DNA of 24,449 bases from NCBI GenBank assembly GCA_049975505.1, contig JBNGCY010000037.1, positions 1-24,449 on the forward strand, read 5' to 3'. Positions 1 through 6,943 of the stretch are shown here, one piece after another. The notes beneath the pieces are model-generated. The model saw nothing but the letters and a program-made list of their open reading frames with translations. It had not been told where the DNA came from and made no database searches. Made by a program: the position numbers and the translations under genes. Position 1 is the first letter of the stretch; each line of letters begins with the position of its first letter. This stretch comes from JAIVHC01 sp049975505. GTDB taxonomy: Bacteria; Desulfobacterota; Desulfuromonadia; Desulfuromonadales; Desulfuromonadaceae.

Positions 1-9
1 CAATTTAAC

Positions 10-38
10 TTGAGTAGAGCGGTTTCCGGTGCTAGTAT
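10..38 (+). promoter_or_regulatory. Candidate sigma70 promoter for the chemoreceptor gene
   Basis: TTGAGT at 10-15 (4/6 to TTGACA) is followed by a 17-base spacer and TAGTAT at 33-38 (4/6 to TATAAT). The predicted transcript would start near 45 and carry a leader of about 130 bases before the ATG at 174. I saw no sigma28-type motility promoter in 1-173. This is a motif match only; the stretch has no other recognisable feature. Confidence 0.35.
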
Positions 39-173
39 TAATTACTCGCGAGGTTTGAATTAAATTCTGCGCCAGGTGAAGATTGCAAGCCAGAGTACCT
101 CCATGCTCCATTCATGGTCGTACGGCGCTATTTTTCAGATTGGTATTATTTTATCCGCAGGAGATTTCTTTTG

Positions 174-2123
174 ATGAAAAACATGTCGTTAAAGGTCAAG
201 GTTATTGGTGTAGGGGTGATATTGCCTACTTTGTTGCTCGCAGTTTTGTTCGGAGCATACATTATTCAGACCAAAAACAAGACCGTTAATACTTTTGTGG
301 AAAAATCACGCGCCATAACCCTTACGGTGGAATCAACGCGCCAGGGGATGGAGGAACTGTACGAAAAAGGAGTTTTCGATACAGAGATGCTGCGTCGCTT
401 TGCTTCAGAAGGGGAGATCGATAAGCTGATCATGTCGGTGCCGGTGGTGTCGGCGTGGCATGCAGCGATGCGCAAGGCGGAAGAAGGAAACTACGAATTC
501 AGGGTTCCGAAGTTTGAACCGCGCAAAGCTAGCAACACCCCTGATCCGGTCGAGGCCAAAGCGATAAAGACTATGAAAAGTGAGGGCCTCAGCGAATACT
601 ATGTGATTGATGAAGAGCTTAACGCGGTACGCTATTTCCGCCCTGTAGTTTTGTCGGAGACCTGTATGGTGTGCCATGGGGATCCTCAGACTTCAGATGA
701 GCTGTGGGGTAACAACGAAGGACTCGACCCCACCGGGGGGAAAATGGAAAACTGGCGTGCCGGTGAAATTCACGGTGCATTTGAGGTTATTCAGTCGCTG
801 GATGAGGCGGATGCCGAACTTGCTGCGATTCTATGGAAAAGTTCCGGAGCCGTGGGAGCGGGTCTGCTCGTGTGTGGCGCTCTGATTGCCGGTTTTATGC
901 TCAGGCGGGTCTCCCGTCCATTGGAGGAGAATGTCTCCATGATCGAGGCACTCGAGCGAGGAGATCTGGGCAAGCGCATTCAGTATCAGAGCAATGACGA
1001 GATGGGACGTCTGGCTGCAGCGATGAATGCGTTTGCTGATAACCTGCAGTTCGAGATTCTGACTGCATTTGAAAAGCTTGCCGAGGGCAATTTTACCTTT
1101 GAAGCCAAAGGGCTCATCCGTGAACCGCTGGCAAAAGCGAACCGCGCTCTCAATGAGAGCATGGGACGTGTGCGTCAAGCCGGAGAGCAGATAGCTTCCG
1201 GTTCGGATCAGGTTTCGGATACGAGTCAGTCGCTCTCGCAGGCGGCAACTGAGCAGGCGAGTTCGCTTGAAGAGATCAACAGCTCCATGAACGAAATGGC
1301 ATCGCGCACCAAGCAGAACGCGGATAACGCCATCCAGGCCAATACCCTCGCTGCGGATGCGTGCAAAGCAGCTGAGCACGGTAATGCTCAAATGCAGGAG
1401 ATGGTGGGCGCCATGGACGAGATCAACGAATCAGCACAGAATATCTCCCGCATCATCAAGGTTATTGACGAAATTGCGTTCCAGACCAACCTTCTTGCTC
1501 TCAATGCAGCAGTTGAGGCGGCCCGTGCAGGACAGCACGGAAAAGGCTTTGCCGTGGTGGCCGAGGAGGTTCGTAACCTTGCAGCGCGTAGCGCCAAGGC
1601 TGCAAGTGAAACCACTGCAATGATTGAAAGTGCAATTCAGAAGGCGGAAAACGGCACCCAGATAGCTGAAGGAACCGCTGAAGCGCTGAACGGAATTGTC
1701 AGCGGTATCACCAAGGTATCGGATCTGGTCGAGGAGATTGCTGCTGCTTCAGATGAACAGACCAAGGGGATTTCGCAGATCAGCATCGGGCTGGATCAGA
1801 TCGACGAGGTTACGCAGCAGAATACCAATAATGCCGTGCAGTGTGCTTCCACCTCGGAAGAACTGGCATCACAGTCCCACGAACTGCGTGAAATGCTGGC
1901 GCGCTTTGTTCTCTACGATAGTTATGTGATTTCACAGGGTCAGGGCGGAAGTGTGGCAAAGCCCCAACGTCAGTCATCTCCAGGTACGCAGCATTCCCGG
2001 AAACAGCTGGAACAGAAGAAACAGGACAACAGCCAGGACAGCAGTTGGGGCACCTCAGCAGGAGAATCCTCCGCGGGAGAAGATTTTATCGCCCTTGATG
2101 ATGACGAATTCGGACGTTTTTAG
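174..2123 (+). CDS. Methyl-accepting chemotaxis protein with periplasmic DUF3365-type heme-binding sensor domain
   Basis: This is a 649-residue transmembrane chemoreceptor that should signal to CheA/CheW. The start is ATG 174, preceded by AGGAG at 159-163; an in-frame ATG at 114 has no such site. The N terminus (KVKVIGVGVILPTLLLAVLF) is a first membrane anchor. The periplasmic region to about residue 220 resembles DUF3365/Tll0287-like sensors and holds a c-type heme motif, C164-M-V-C167-H168. A second membrane helix (about 223-243) leads into a HAMP domain and a long coiled-coil signalling domain. Its conserved hairpin tip (EIAFQTNLLALNAAVEAARA) begins near residue 433. The C-terminal tail is hydrophilic and ends in an acidic FIALDDDEFGRF. 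No classical CheR/CheB-tethering pentapeptide is evident. The heme motif suggests redox or small-ligand sensing; the ligand cannot be told from sequence. No other chemotaxis genes are nearby. Confidence 0.93.
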   Translation: MKNMSLKVKVIGVGVILPTLLLAVLFGAYIIQTKNKTVNTFVEKSRAITLTVESTRQGMEELYEKGVFDTEMLRRFASEGEIDKLIMSVPVVSAWHAAMRKAEEGNYEFRVPKFEPRKASNTPDPVEAKAIKTMKSEGLSEYYVIDEELNAVRYFRPVVLSETCMVCHGDPQTSDELWGNNEGLDPTGGKMENWRAGEIHGAFEVIQSLDEADAELAAILWKSSGAVGAGLLVCGALIAGFMLRRVSRPLEENVSMIEALERGDLGKRIQYQSNDEMGRLAAAMNAFADNLQFEILTAFEKLAEGNFTFEAKGLIREPLAKANRALNESMGRVRQAGEQIASGSDQVSDTSQSLSQAATEQASSLEEINSSMNEMASRTKQNADNAIQANTLAADACKAAEHGNAQMQEMVGAMDEINESAQNISRIIKVIDEIAFQTNLLALNAAVEAARAGQHGKGFAVVAEEVRNLAARSAKAASETTAMIESAIQKAENGTQIAEGTAEALNGIVSGITKVSDLVEEIAAASDEQTKGISQISIGLDQIDEVTQQNTNNAVQCASTSEELASQSHELREMLARFVLYDSYVISQGQGGSVAKPQRQSSPGTQHSRKQLEQKKQDNSQDSSWGTSAGESSAGEDFIALDDDEFGRF

Positions 2124-2139
2124 ATAACCTGATTTGTAA

Positions 2140-2291
2140 CTGTTCGATAAGGCCTTGAGGCACCCGTTCCAAGGGACACGACTGTTTGCAAGCGGGGCCG
2201 TCCATGGCCGTTCGACTGTCGCCGTCCGTGGCGACAGACGCCCTTTCCATGGGTACCACAAGCCCGTACCGGTAGTGGTGGTAAAGTTATT
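2140..2291 (+). repeat. Structured intergenic repeat, copy 1 (REP/MITE-like)
   Basis: Bases 2149-2282 (134 bp) match the reverse complement of 12973-13106 with about 11 mismatches by hand count, roughly 92% identity. The outer arms 2151-2175 and 2241-2265 pair imperfectly (18 of 25). Between them lie two small hairpins: GGCC stems at 2196-2209 with loop GTCCAT, and an 8-bp stem CTGTCGCC/GGCGACAG at 2216-2237 with loop GTCCGT. An 11-bp direct repeat, CTGATTTGTAA, sits at 2129-2139 and 2292-2302, exactly 9 bases outside each end of the conserved core. It could therefore be a target-site duplication around a 152-bp element. The copy lies just downstream of the chemoreceptor stop. No transposase is present, so any mobility would depend on a gene elsewhere. 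Confidence 0.8.
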
Positions 2292-2317
2292 CTGATTTGT
2301 AAATCCAGCTACGCAGA

Positions 2318-2357
2318 CAGGCCCGCTTATCCTCAATGGTGGCGGGCCTGATCTGTT
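2318..2357 (+). terminator. Candidate intrinsic terminator after the chemoreceptor gene
   Basis: A perfect 9-bp inverted repeat (CAGGCCCGC at 2318-2326, GCGGGCCTG at 2342-2350) with a 15-base loop is followed by ATCTGTTTTT. It lies between the chemoreceptor gene and the convergent glutaredoxin-like gene. The T run is several bases away from the stem, so it is a less than ideal terminator; the stem could also act in the other direction. Confidence 0.6.
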
Positions 2358-2378
2358 TTTGTCAATACTGCAAGGGCA

Positions 2379-2642
2379 TCAATCTTCGTTGACTTTAGCA
2401 TGATGGCGCTCGATAAAGTCGCGGATCCGGGTTTCATTGAGGAAAACGCCACTGAGGATTTCGTCCCCGCACTTCAGCGCCGGGATCATGCGTACCCCGG
2501 CGCGAAAACTTTCGATGGGGCGGGCGGCTATCTCAACGATGTCCAATTTCAGATTTGGATATTCGGACCTCAGGCGCTGCACGGTTTGTTCGGCTTTTTT
2601 ACAGCGTGGGCACAGGGCGGTACGATACAGCATTATCATCAT
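2379..2642 (-). CDS. Small glutaredoxin/thioredoxin-fold protein with CPRC active site
   Basis: An 87-residue single-domain protein beginning MMIMLYRTALCPRCKKAEQ. The redox motif C11-P-R-C14 follows the first strand, and a cis-proline-type loop (RMIPALKCGDEIL) lies further on, as in glutaredoxins and small thioredoxin-fold oxidoreductases. The ATG at 2642 is chosen because AAGGAG lies 7 bases upstream; an in-frame TTG two codons earlier lies too close to that site. It probably catalyses dithiol/disulfide exchange in the cytoplasm, as there is no signal peptide. The substrate is unknown. It is transcribed divergently from slyX and convergently with the chemoreceptor gene. Confidence 0.82.
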   Translation of the reverse strand: MMIMLYRTALCPRCKKAEQTVQRLRSEYPNLKLDIVEIAARPIESFRAGVRMIPALKCGDEILSGVFLNETRIRDFIERHHAKVNED

Positions 2643-2719
2643 GGGCAATCTCCTTGAAGATTCGGTGTTGTATGAGCAGAATAGTTACAGCTTAACTGTG
2701 CAGACCTTGGTTGTGATTG

Positions 2720-2728
2720 TGATATATT
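2720..2728 (+). promoter_or_regulatory. Candidate extended -10 promoter upstream of slyX
   Basis: TG-A-TATATT at 2720-2728 matches an extended -10 element (TGnTATAAT, 5 of 6 in the hexamer). No good -35 hexamer lies at 16-18 bases. It sits in the 138-base divergent gap between the glutaredoxin-like gene and slyX. The leader to the slyX ATG would be about 45 bases. Confidence 0.3.
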
Positions 2729-2780
2729 AACGTGGAGTCCGGATTGGATAAAGCATTGAACCTATAAGGGGGGGTTAGAT

Positions 2781-2987
2781 ATGGCAGATAAGCGTATAGT
2801 GGATCTGGAGAGCAGGATTGCCTTCCAGGAATATCAACTTGGCGAATTGAGCTCTCAGGTTGCGGAACAGCAGAAGCAGATTTTAGAACTTGAAGCGTTG
2901 TGCCGCAGTATCGTGAAGCGCATGAAAAGCGGCGTAGTTGCGGATGGGAATGCCACTGAGGCAGCTGAACGTCCACCACATTATTGA
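2781..2987 (+). CDS. slyX: SlyX family protein
   Basis: A 68-residue protein that is almost entirely one predicted coiled coil (DLESRIAFQEYQLGELSSQV, then a Q/E-rich heptad region). It ends with PPHY, the characteristic SlyX C terminus. Length matches the family (about 70 residues). A strong purine-rich site (AAGGGGGGG at 2766-2774) precedes the ATG. The molecular function of SlyX is not established; E. coli slyX is named after the adjacent slyD. Here the neighbour is instead a patatin-like phospholipase gene 21 bases downstream, probably in the same transcript. Identification rests on the AFQE...QQ and PPHY signatures and is firm. Confidence 0.9.
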   Translation: MADKRIVDLESRIAFQEYQLGELSSQVAEQQKQILELEALCRSIVKRMKSGVVADGNATEAAERPPHY

Positions 2988-3008
2988 TGTATCTTTGAGG
3001 AGATCAGG

Positions 3009-3986
3009 GTGGCTGATGCAACGGGAAAACGGATAGGGCTGGCTCTCGGGAGCGGTTCGGCGCGCGGATGGAGTCATATCGGGATTATCCAGACCCTTGA
3101 AGAGATGGGAATCGTGCCCGATGTGGTGTGCGGCTCATCCATCGGTGCAGTGGTGGGAGCCGCATATGCAGCGCAGCGGATGGAAGCGCTACAGGAATGG
3201 GCGGAATCCCTGACACGTATGGATGTAGCGAGCTTTTTTAATCTCAAGTTTCACCGTTCCGGTTTTATTGACATCGAACGCCTGCAGCGCTTTTTGTCCG
3301 AGGTGGTCGATCCGAAGGACAGCAGTATAGAAAACCTCTCCACAGCCTTTGCCACTGTGGCTACCGATCTTGAAAGCGGCAGTGAATACTGGTTTACTCA
3401 AGGTGGTGTGCGCAATGCAGTGCGTGGTTCCATGTCGCTCCCCGGTCTTTTCACCCCTTTGCGTCATGAAGAGCGCTGGCTGGTGGATGGTGGACTTGTG
3501 AATCCGATACCGGTATCGGTGTGCAAATCTCTGGGAGCCGAGTTTGTCATTGCGGTCAACCTTAACGGGGATATTGTAGGTAAACACTCCGTGCGGCGCC
3601 GCAACGGAAGAATCCGGCAGGAGAAAATGTGCGATGCTGAAAAACGCGAGAACCAGGAGAGAAAGAACAGTGATGAAAACCATCTCGTCGCATATGTGAA
3701 GAACACCCTGCGTTCGTACTCCGATTCATTATTTTCCACTTTTGGTTCCGACCAGGAAGATCCTCCAGGACTATTTGAAACCCTTGCGGGATCGGTGAAT
3801 ATAACCCAGGATCGCATTACGCGAACCCGTCTGAAGGAAGACAAACCCGATATTGTTATTGCCCCGAAGCTGGCGCATATCGGGCTGCTTGAATTCTACC
3901 GTGCCCATGAGGCGATCGTCCAGGGACATGAGAGCGTTAAACAGGTGCAGGAATCCCTGGAGGATAAACTCGTACAGAAGGGATAG
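3009..3986 (+). CDS. Patatin-like phospholipase, RssA/YchK type
   Basis: A 325-residue predicted serine lipase. The oxyanion glycine loop is LALGSGSARGWSHIG. The nucleophile is S44 in GxSxG (CGSSIG), and the catalytic aspartate is D160 in the DGG motif (WLVDGGLVNPIP), giving a complete Ser-Asp dyad. The start is GTG 3009, with GAGGAG a few bases upstream. A highly charged stretch at about residues 191-240 (RRRNGRIRQEKMCDAEKREN) is an insertion relative to the compact RssA core. There is no signal peptide, so it is probably cytoplasmic and may act on membrane lipids. It lies between slyX and a membrane-protein gene, with gaps of 21 and 10 bases, so the three are probably one operon. The physiological substrate is not known from sequence. 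Confidence 0.9.
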   Translation: MADATGKRIGLALGSGSARGWSHIGIIQTLEEMGIVPDVVCGSSIGAVVGAAYAAQRMEALQEWAESLTRMDVASFFNLKFHRSGFIDIERLQRFLSEVVDPKDSSIENLSTAFATVATDLESGSEYWFTQGGVRNAVRGSMSLPGLFTPLRHEERWLVDGGLVNPIPVSVCKSLGAEFVIAVNLNGDIVGKHSVRRRNGRIRQEKMCDAEKRENQERKNSDENHLVAYVKNTLRSYSDSLFSTFGSDQEDPPGLFETLAGSVNITQDRITRTRLKEDKPDIVIAPKLAHIGLLEFYRAHEAIVQGHESVKQVQESLEDKLVQKG

Positions 3987-3996
3987 ACACAAGGTT

Positions 3997-5298
3997 ATGA
4001 AGCTCAAACAGCTGATGCGTGATTTGCCCGAGTGGCGTGCAGAGATTACCCATAGCAGTAATAGTGCGGTTGCGGTACGCGTCATTCTTCTTACTCTGGC
4101 CCTGTTCAAGCGTGAACGCTGTGTGGAAAAGGCTGCTGCTCTGGCTTACAGCAGTCTGCTGGCCCTTGTTCCCCTGCTGGCGATTATGTTCGCCCTCCTT
4201 AAAGGGCTCGGAGTGCACAACACCATGGAACCATTGCTGCTGAAGTATCTGGCAAGCGGTTCCGATGAAGTTGTGAGCAATGTCCTTGGCTATATCAACA
4301 ACACCAATGTCGGCAGTCTTGGCGCTGTAGGTTTGATTACTCTGTTGTTTACGGTGCTCTTTCTCTTAAGCAATATAGAAAAGGCGTTTAACAGTTTGTG
4401 GCAGGTGCACGAGAACCGTTCCTGGTTCCGTAGGTTTGCCGATTATTTTTCCGTAATCACCTTTGGGCCTCTGTTTTTGCTCGCGGCTATCTCCATAAGT
4501 AGTTCGCTCCGGAGTCAGACCCTGGTGCAGTGGATTCTGGAGCAGCCCTGGCTCGGGGAAGCGATGATTATGGCGCTGGAGATCACCCCCTTTGTAGTTA
4601 TCTGGGCGGCCTTCATTTTTCTGTATCTGTTCATGCCCAACACCAAGGTTAATTTCAGTGCGGCAGCAGTGGGTGGAGTGACCGCCGGTACCCTGTGGCT
4701 CATAAGTCAGTGGGGTTATGTGAGCTTTCAGATCGGGGTGGGGAAGTACAACGCCATATACGGCACTATGGCGGCGTTGCCGGTGTTTATGATCTGGATG
4801 TACATTGCGTGGGTGATCGCCCTCGCCGGAGGTGCGTTAAGCCGGGCGTGGCAGGGGCGAGACACTCTGGCACTGAAAAATGCCGAGACCGAAACCAGCT
4901 GGCACCCGTTACAGGTTCTGACCCTGCTGTTCCTGGTTTATCGTCGTTTTCAGAGTGGGGCGGAACCCTGGCACGAGACAGATCTGGTGGCAAGTTCCGG
5001 CATGGGGGCGCAGGTATGTCAACCGATATTGGGTTTTCTGGAGCACAAGGGTATCCTGTTGCGGTTTGAAGAGCAGGGCCGTGATGTGCGCATCCTGCCG
5101 CGGCGCAGCGCCGCAAGTGTGGATCTGGCAGACCTGCTCAATCCGGAACTCAATATCGGGGCTGAAGATGATAGCGCAACCCGGATTCTCCAACAGCACT
5201 GGGATGCCATGCAGGGTGAATATCTGCGTCAGCACAATCTCGAAACCCTCTTGTCGCAGGCGATGCAGGAATCATCAGAAACTAAAGGCACTGATTGA
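3997..5298 (+). CDS. YihY/BrkB family inner-membrane protein with C-terminal winged-helix-like domain
   Basis: A 433-residue protein of the YihY/virulence factor BrkB (UPF0761) family. About six hydrophobic helices are visible, including ALAYSSLLALVPLLAIMFAL (the family signature), LGAVGLITLLFTVLFLL, FGPLFLLAAISISSSL, ITPFVVIWAAFIFLYLFMP and ALPVFMIWMYIAWVIALAGG. The last ~130 residues are soluble and look like a winged-helix fold (HETDLVASSGMGAQVCQPIL, then GILLRFEEQGRDVRILPRR). The start is ATG 3997, just after the phospholipase stop. It has only a weak AAGG site; an open frame extends further upstream but overlaps the phospholipase gene. The name 'ribonuclease BN' sometimes attached to the family is historical and unsupported. 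Transport or envelope roles are inference only. Its last 17 bases overlap the convergent sirtuin gene. Confidence 0.88.
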   Translation: MKLKQLMRDLPEWRAEITHSSNSAVAVRVILLTLALFKRERCVEKAAALAYSSLLALVPLLAIMFALLKGLGVHNTMEPLLLKYLASGSDEVVSNVLGYINNTNVGSLGAVGLITLLFTVLFLLSNIEKAFNSLWQVHENRSWFRRFADYFSVITFGPLFLLAAISISSSLRSQTLVQWILEQPWLGEAMIMALEITPFVVIWAAFIFLYLFMPNTKVNFSAAAVGGVTAGTLWLISQWGYVSFQIGVGKYNAIYGTMAALPVFMIWMYIAWVIALAGGALSRAWQGRDTLALKNAETETSWHPLQVLTLLFLVYRRFQSGAEPWHETDLVASSGMGAQVCQPILGFLEHKGILLRFEEQGRDVRILPRRSAASVDLADLLNPELNIGAEDDSATRILQQHWDAMQGEYLRQHNLETLLSQAMQESSETKGTD

Positions 5299-6106
5299 TC
5301 TGTTCCAGACCTTCGAGGGCTCCGAGGGGGATGGGCATGTGGGGCGCCTCGATCTGAGCTTCGCGCGGGTTAATACGTATCACGGTGGCTCCATAGGTAT
5401 TGCCCAGGCGGGTGCTGAGATGACGGATGGTGGGCACTGCGGTCCCGGCGCCGATCTCGATTACGAGCAGCCCCGAGTCGGCATGCTCGCCGAGAAACGC
5501 ACGGAAATGCTGTTCCTGGGCACTGGTGCGCGCATCGATCCAGGAAAAATCTCCAAACATCAGGATGTTGGGTCTCGCGGTTTCGCCACAGTGGGGGCAC
5601 GTGGGCACCGGGGAGCAGCGCATAGTCTCGGTGTCGATATGGTATTCAGCGGTATTGTCCCAGATAGCTTGTGAACACGGGCGCAGGCACTGGAGGTGAT
5701 GGATGGAACCATGGACCTCGAGTATTTGTGTGGGGTCGAAGCCGGCTTTTTGAAACTGCCCATCTACATTGGATGTCACCACAAAGGCCGGCAGGTTCAG
5801 ATCCTTGCTCCACTGTTGTAACAGGTCAAATCCGGCGTGGGGGACAGTTTCGCGGTACAGATTGGTGCGATGGCCGTAAAAGCCCCAGCCGAATTCGGGA
5901 TCGCGCTGAAAATGAATGGGGTTTGCAGCGTCATAGAAATTGAGCCCCAGACGTTCATACATGGGGTATGCGTTCCAGAATCCTTTGTCGCCGCGAAAAT
6001 CTGGCAGACCCGAGTCCACGCCCATCCCGGCACCGCTGGCGATGACAAGGGCTTTGGCGTTACGCAGGTGCTCTGCCGCTTCTCTGATAACATTCTGTTT
6101 CGGCAT
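5282..6106 (-). CDS. Sir2-family NAD-dependent protein deacylase (atypical motif variant)
   Basis: A 274-residue sirtuin. The NAD-binding motif is GAGMGVDSGLPDFRG (25-39), where most sirtuins have GAGxSxxSGIPDFR. The NAD/amide-binding motif reads TSNVDGQFQKAG (111-122; usual form TQNIDxLHxxAG). The catalytic histidine is H132 (EVHGS). Four cysteines (C140, C144, C170, C173) can hold the structural zinc, with an unusual CxxxC first pair. RPNILMFGDFSW corresponds to the RPxVVxFGE motif. Family knowledge predicts NAD-dependent lysine deacylation, giving nicotinamide and O-acyl-ADP-ribose; acyl preference is unknown. AAAGGAGG lies 6-7 bases before the ATG. It is a single gene, convergent with and overlapping the yihY-type gene by 17 bases. 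Confidence 0.88.
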   Translation of the reverse strand: MPKQNVIREAAEHLRNAKALVIASGAGMGVDSGLPDFRGDKGFWNAYPMYERLGLNFYDAANPIHFQRDPEFGWGFYGHRTNLYRETVPHAGFDLLQQWSKDLNLPAFVVTSNVDGQFQKAGFDPTQILEVHGSIHHLQCLRPCSQAIWDNTAEYHIDTETMRCSPVPTCPHCGETARPNILMFGDFSWIDARTSAQEQHFRAFLGEHADSGLLVIEIGAGTAVPTIRHLSTRLGNTYGATVIRINPREAQIEAPHMPIPLGALEGLEQINQCL

Positions 6107-6310
6107 GGGGAACCTCCTTTGTTGGCGATGGGGAATGGCAATCTCTATTTGTGGTTAAAAGGTATAATATAAAGTGTGTTTCTGCAACATACCTTAACGT
6201 GGGCAGCTAATTGGCTTGTTCCCCGGGTGGCAGAAGTGCTATATTCTGCGCCGGTTTCTCTGCGCACCCCCACCAGTAAACAGCAATTTAAACCAGGCAG
6301 GATTGAATCT
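6107..6310 (+). promoter_or_regulatory. Divergent intergenic region with a TATAAT box (sirtuin / yicC)
   Basis: These 204 bases separate the sirtuin gene (-) from yicC (+). A perfect TATAAT lies at 6163-6168 on the + strand, but nothing at 16-18 bases upstream resembles TTGACA, so an activator or another signal would be needed. A second possibility is TTGTTC (6216-6221), 18 bases, TATATT (6240-6245). Either could drive the yicC-gmk-rpoZ-spoT operon. An open frame continues upstream of yicC but lacks any YicC-like sequence. Confidence 0.3.
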
Positions 6311-6943
6311 ATGCACAGTATGACCGGATACGGTAAAGGCAGCAGTATTGCAGAGGCGACGCGGTATACCGCGGAGATCAAGACGGTTAATCATCGCTAT
6401 ACGGATGTTAGCGTTAAGCTTCCGCGTGCCTTGATGTTTCTTGAATCCGAGGTGAAAAACTGGGTGAGCGGCGTGGTGCATCGGGGCAAGGTCGATGTAT
6501 ATATCAGCCGTGAAAGCGATGCGGCGGANNNNNNNNNNNNNNNNNNNNNNNNNNNNNNNNNNNNNNNNNNNNNNNNNNNNNNNNNNNNNNNNNNNNNNNN
6601 NNNNNNNNNNNNNNNNNNNNNNNNNNNNCACAAACGTCTGGATAACCTTCTCCAGGAGGCCGACGTTGATCCGCAGCGGGTGGCTCAGGAAGTGGCGCTG
6701 TTTGCAGATCGGTGCGATATCAGTGAAGAGGTGGTGCGCTTTAACAGCCACATCGCCCAGATGCGCGATCTGCTCACCCAGTCCGGTGCTATCGGGCGCC
6801 AGATGGATTTTCTTATTCAGGAACTCAATCGCGAAGCCAACACCATGGGGTCAAAGTCCAACGATGCCGATCTCACCCGCAATGTGGTGGCGCTGAAAGC
6901 CGAACTGGAGAAAATTCGTGAACAGGTCCAAAACATTGAATAA
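6311..6943 (+). CDS. yicC: YicC/YloC family endoribonuclease, interrupted by assembly gap
   Basis: The N-terminal half begins MHSMTGYGKGS, the typical YicC start, and includes the conserved EIKTVNHRYTDVSVKLPRAL. The C-terminal half ends with the family signature GRQMDFLIQELNREANTMGS, then KSNDADLTRNVVALKAELEK. Between them are 100 N. YicC proteins are about 290 residues; here about 72 plus 104 are readable, so roughly 110 residues are hidden, more than 100 N can hold. E. coli YicC and its homologues are endoribonucleases involved in RNA turnover. The gene heads an operon with gmk, whose GTG start lies 26 bases before the yicC stop. The ATG 6311 is preceded by a weak CAGG site. Confidence 0.88.
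   Translation: MHSMTGYGKGSSIAEATRYTAEIKTVNHRYTDVSVKLPRALMFLESEVKNWVSGVVHRGKVDVYISRESDAAXXXXXXXXXXXXXXXXXXXXXXXXXXXXXXXXXXHKRLDNLLQEADVDPQRVAQEVALFADRCDISEEVVRFNSHIAQMRDLLTQSGAIGRQMDFLIQELNREANTMGSKSNDADLTRNVVALKAELEKIREQVQNIE
6529..6628. other. Assembly gap of exactly 100 N within yicC
   Basis: A run of exactly 100 N is the conventional placeholder for a scaffold join of unknown length. The reading frame to the left leaves two bases of a codon and the frame to the right begins on a codon boundary, so the true missing length should be 1 mod 3. Comparison with the usual YicC length suggests about 330 bases. Confidence 0.95.

Noticed and set aside
2055..2336. Open frame of 93 codons on the minus strand across repeat copy 1 (encoding GLWYPWKGRLSPRTATVERP)
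   Set aside because: The same frame in copy 2 is broken by a TAG, differences between copies are not biased to third codon positions, and the palindromic structure explains the conservation better than a protein.
4955..5674. 239-codon plus-strand frame spanning the end of the yihY-type gene and the sirtuin gene
   Set aside because: It runs out of frame with the membrane protein and antisense to the sirtuin, both well supported; no motif is visible.
6226..6245. TGGCAGAAGTGCT considered as a sigma54 promoter for yicC
   Set aside because: The GG and GC elements are too close together for a -24/-12 promoter.
6176..6310. Longer yicC start about 45 codons upstream
   Set aside because: The extra residues do not resemble YicC, while MHSMTGYG at 6311 is the normal family N terminus.
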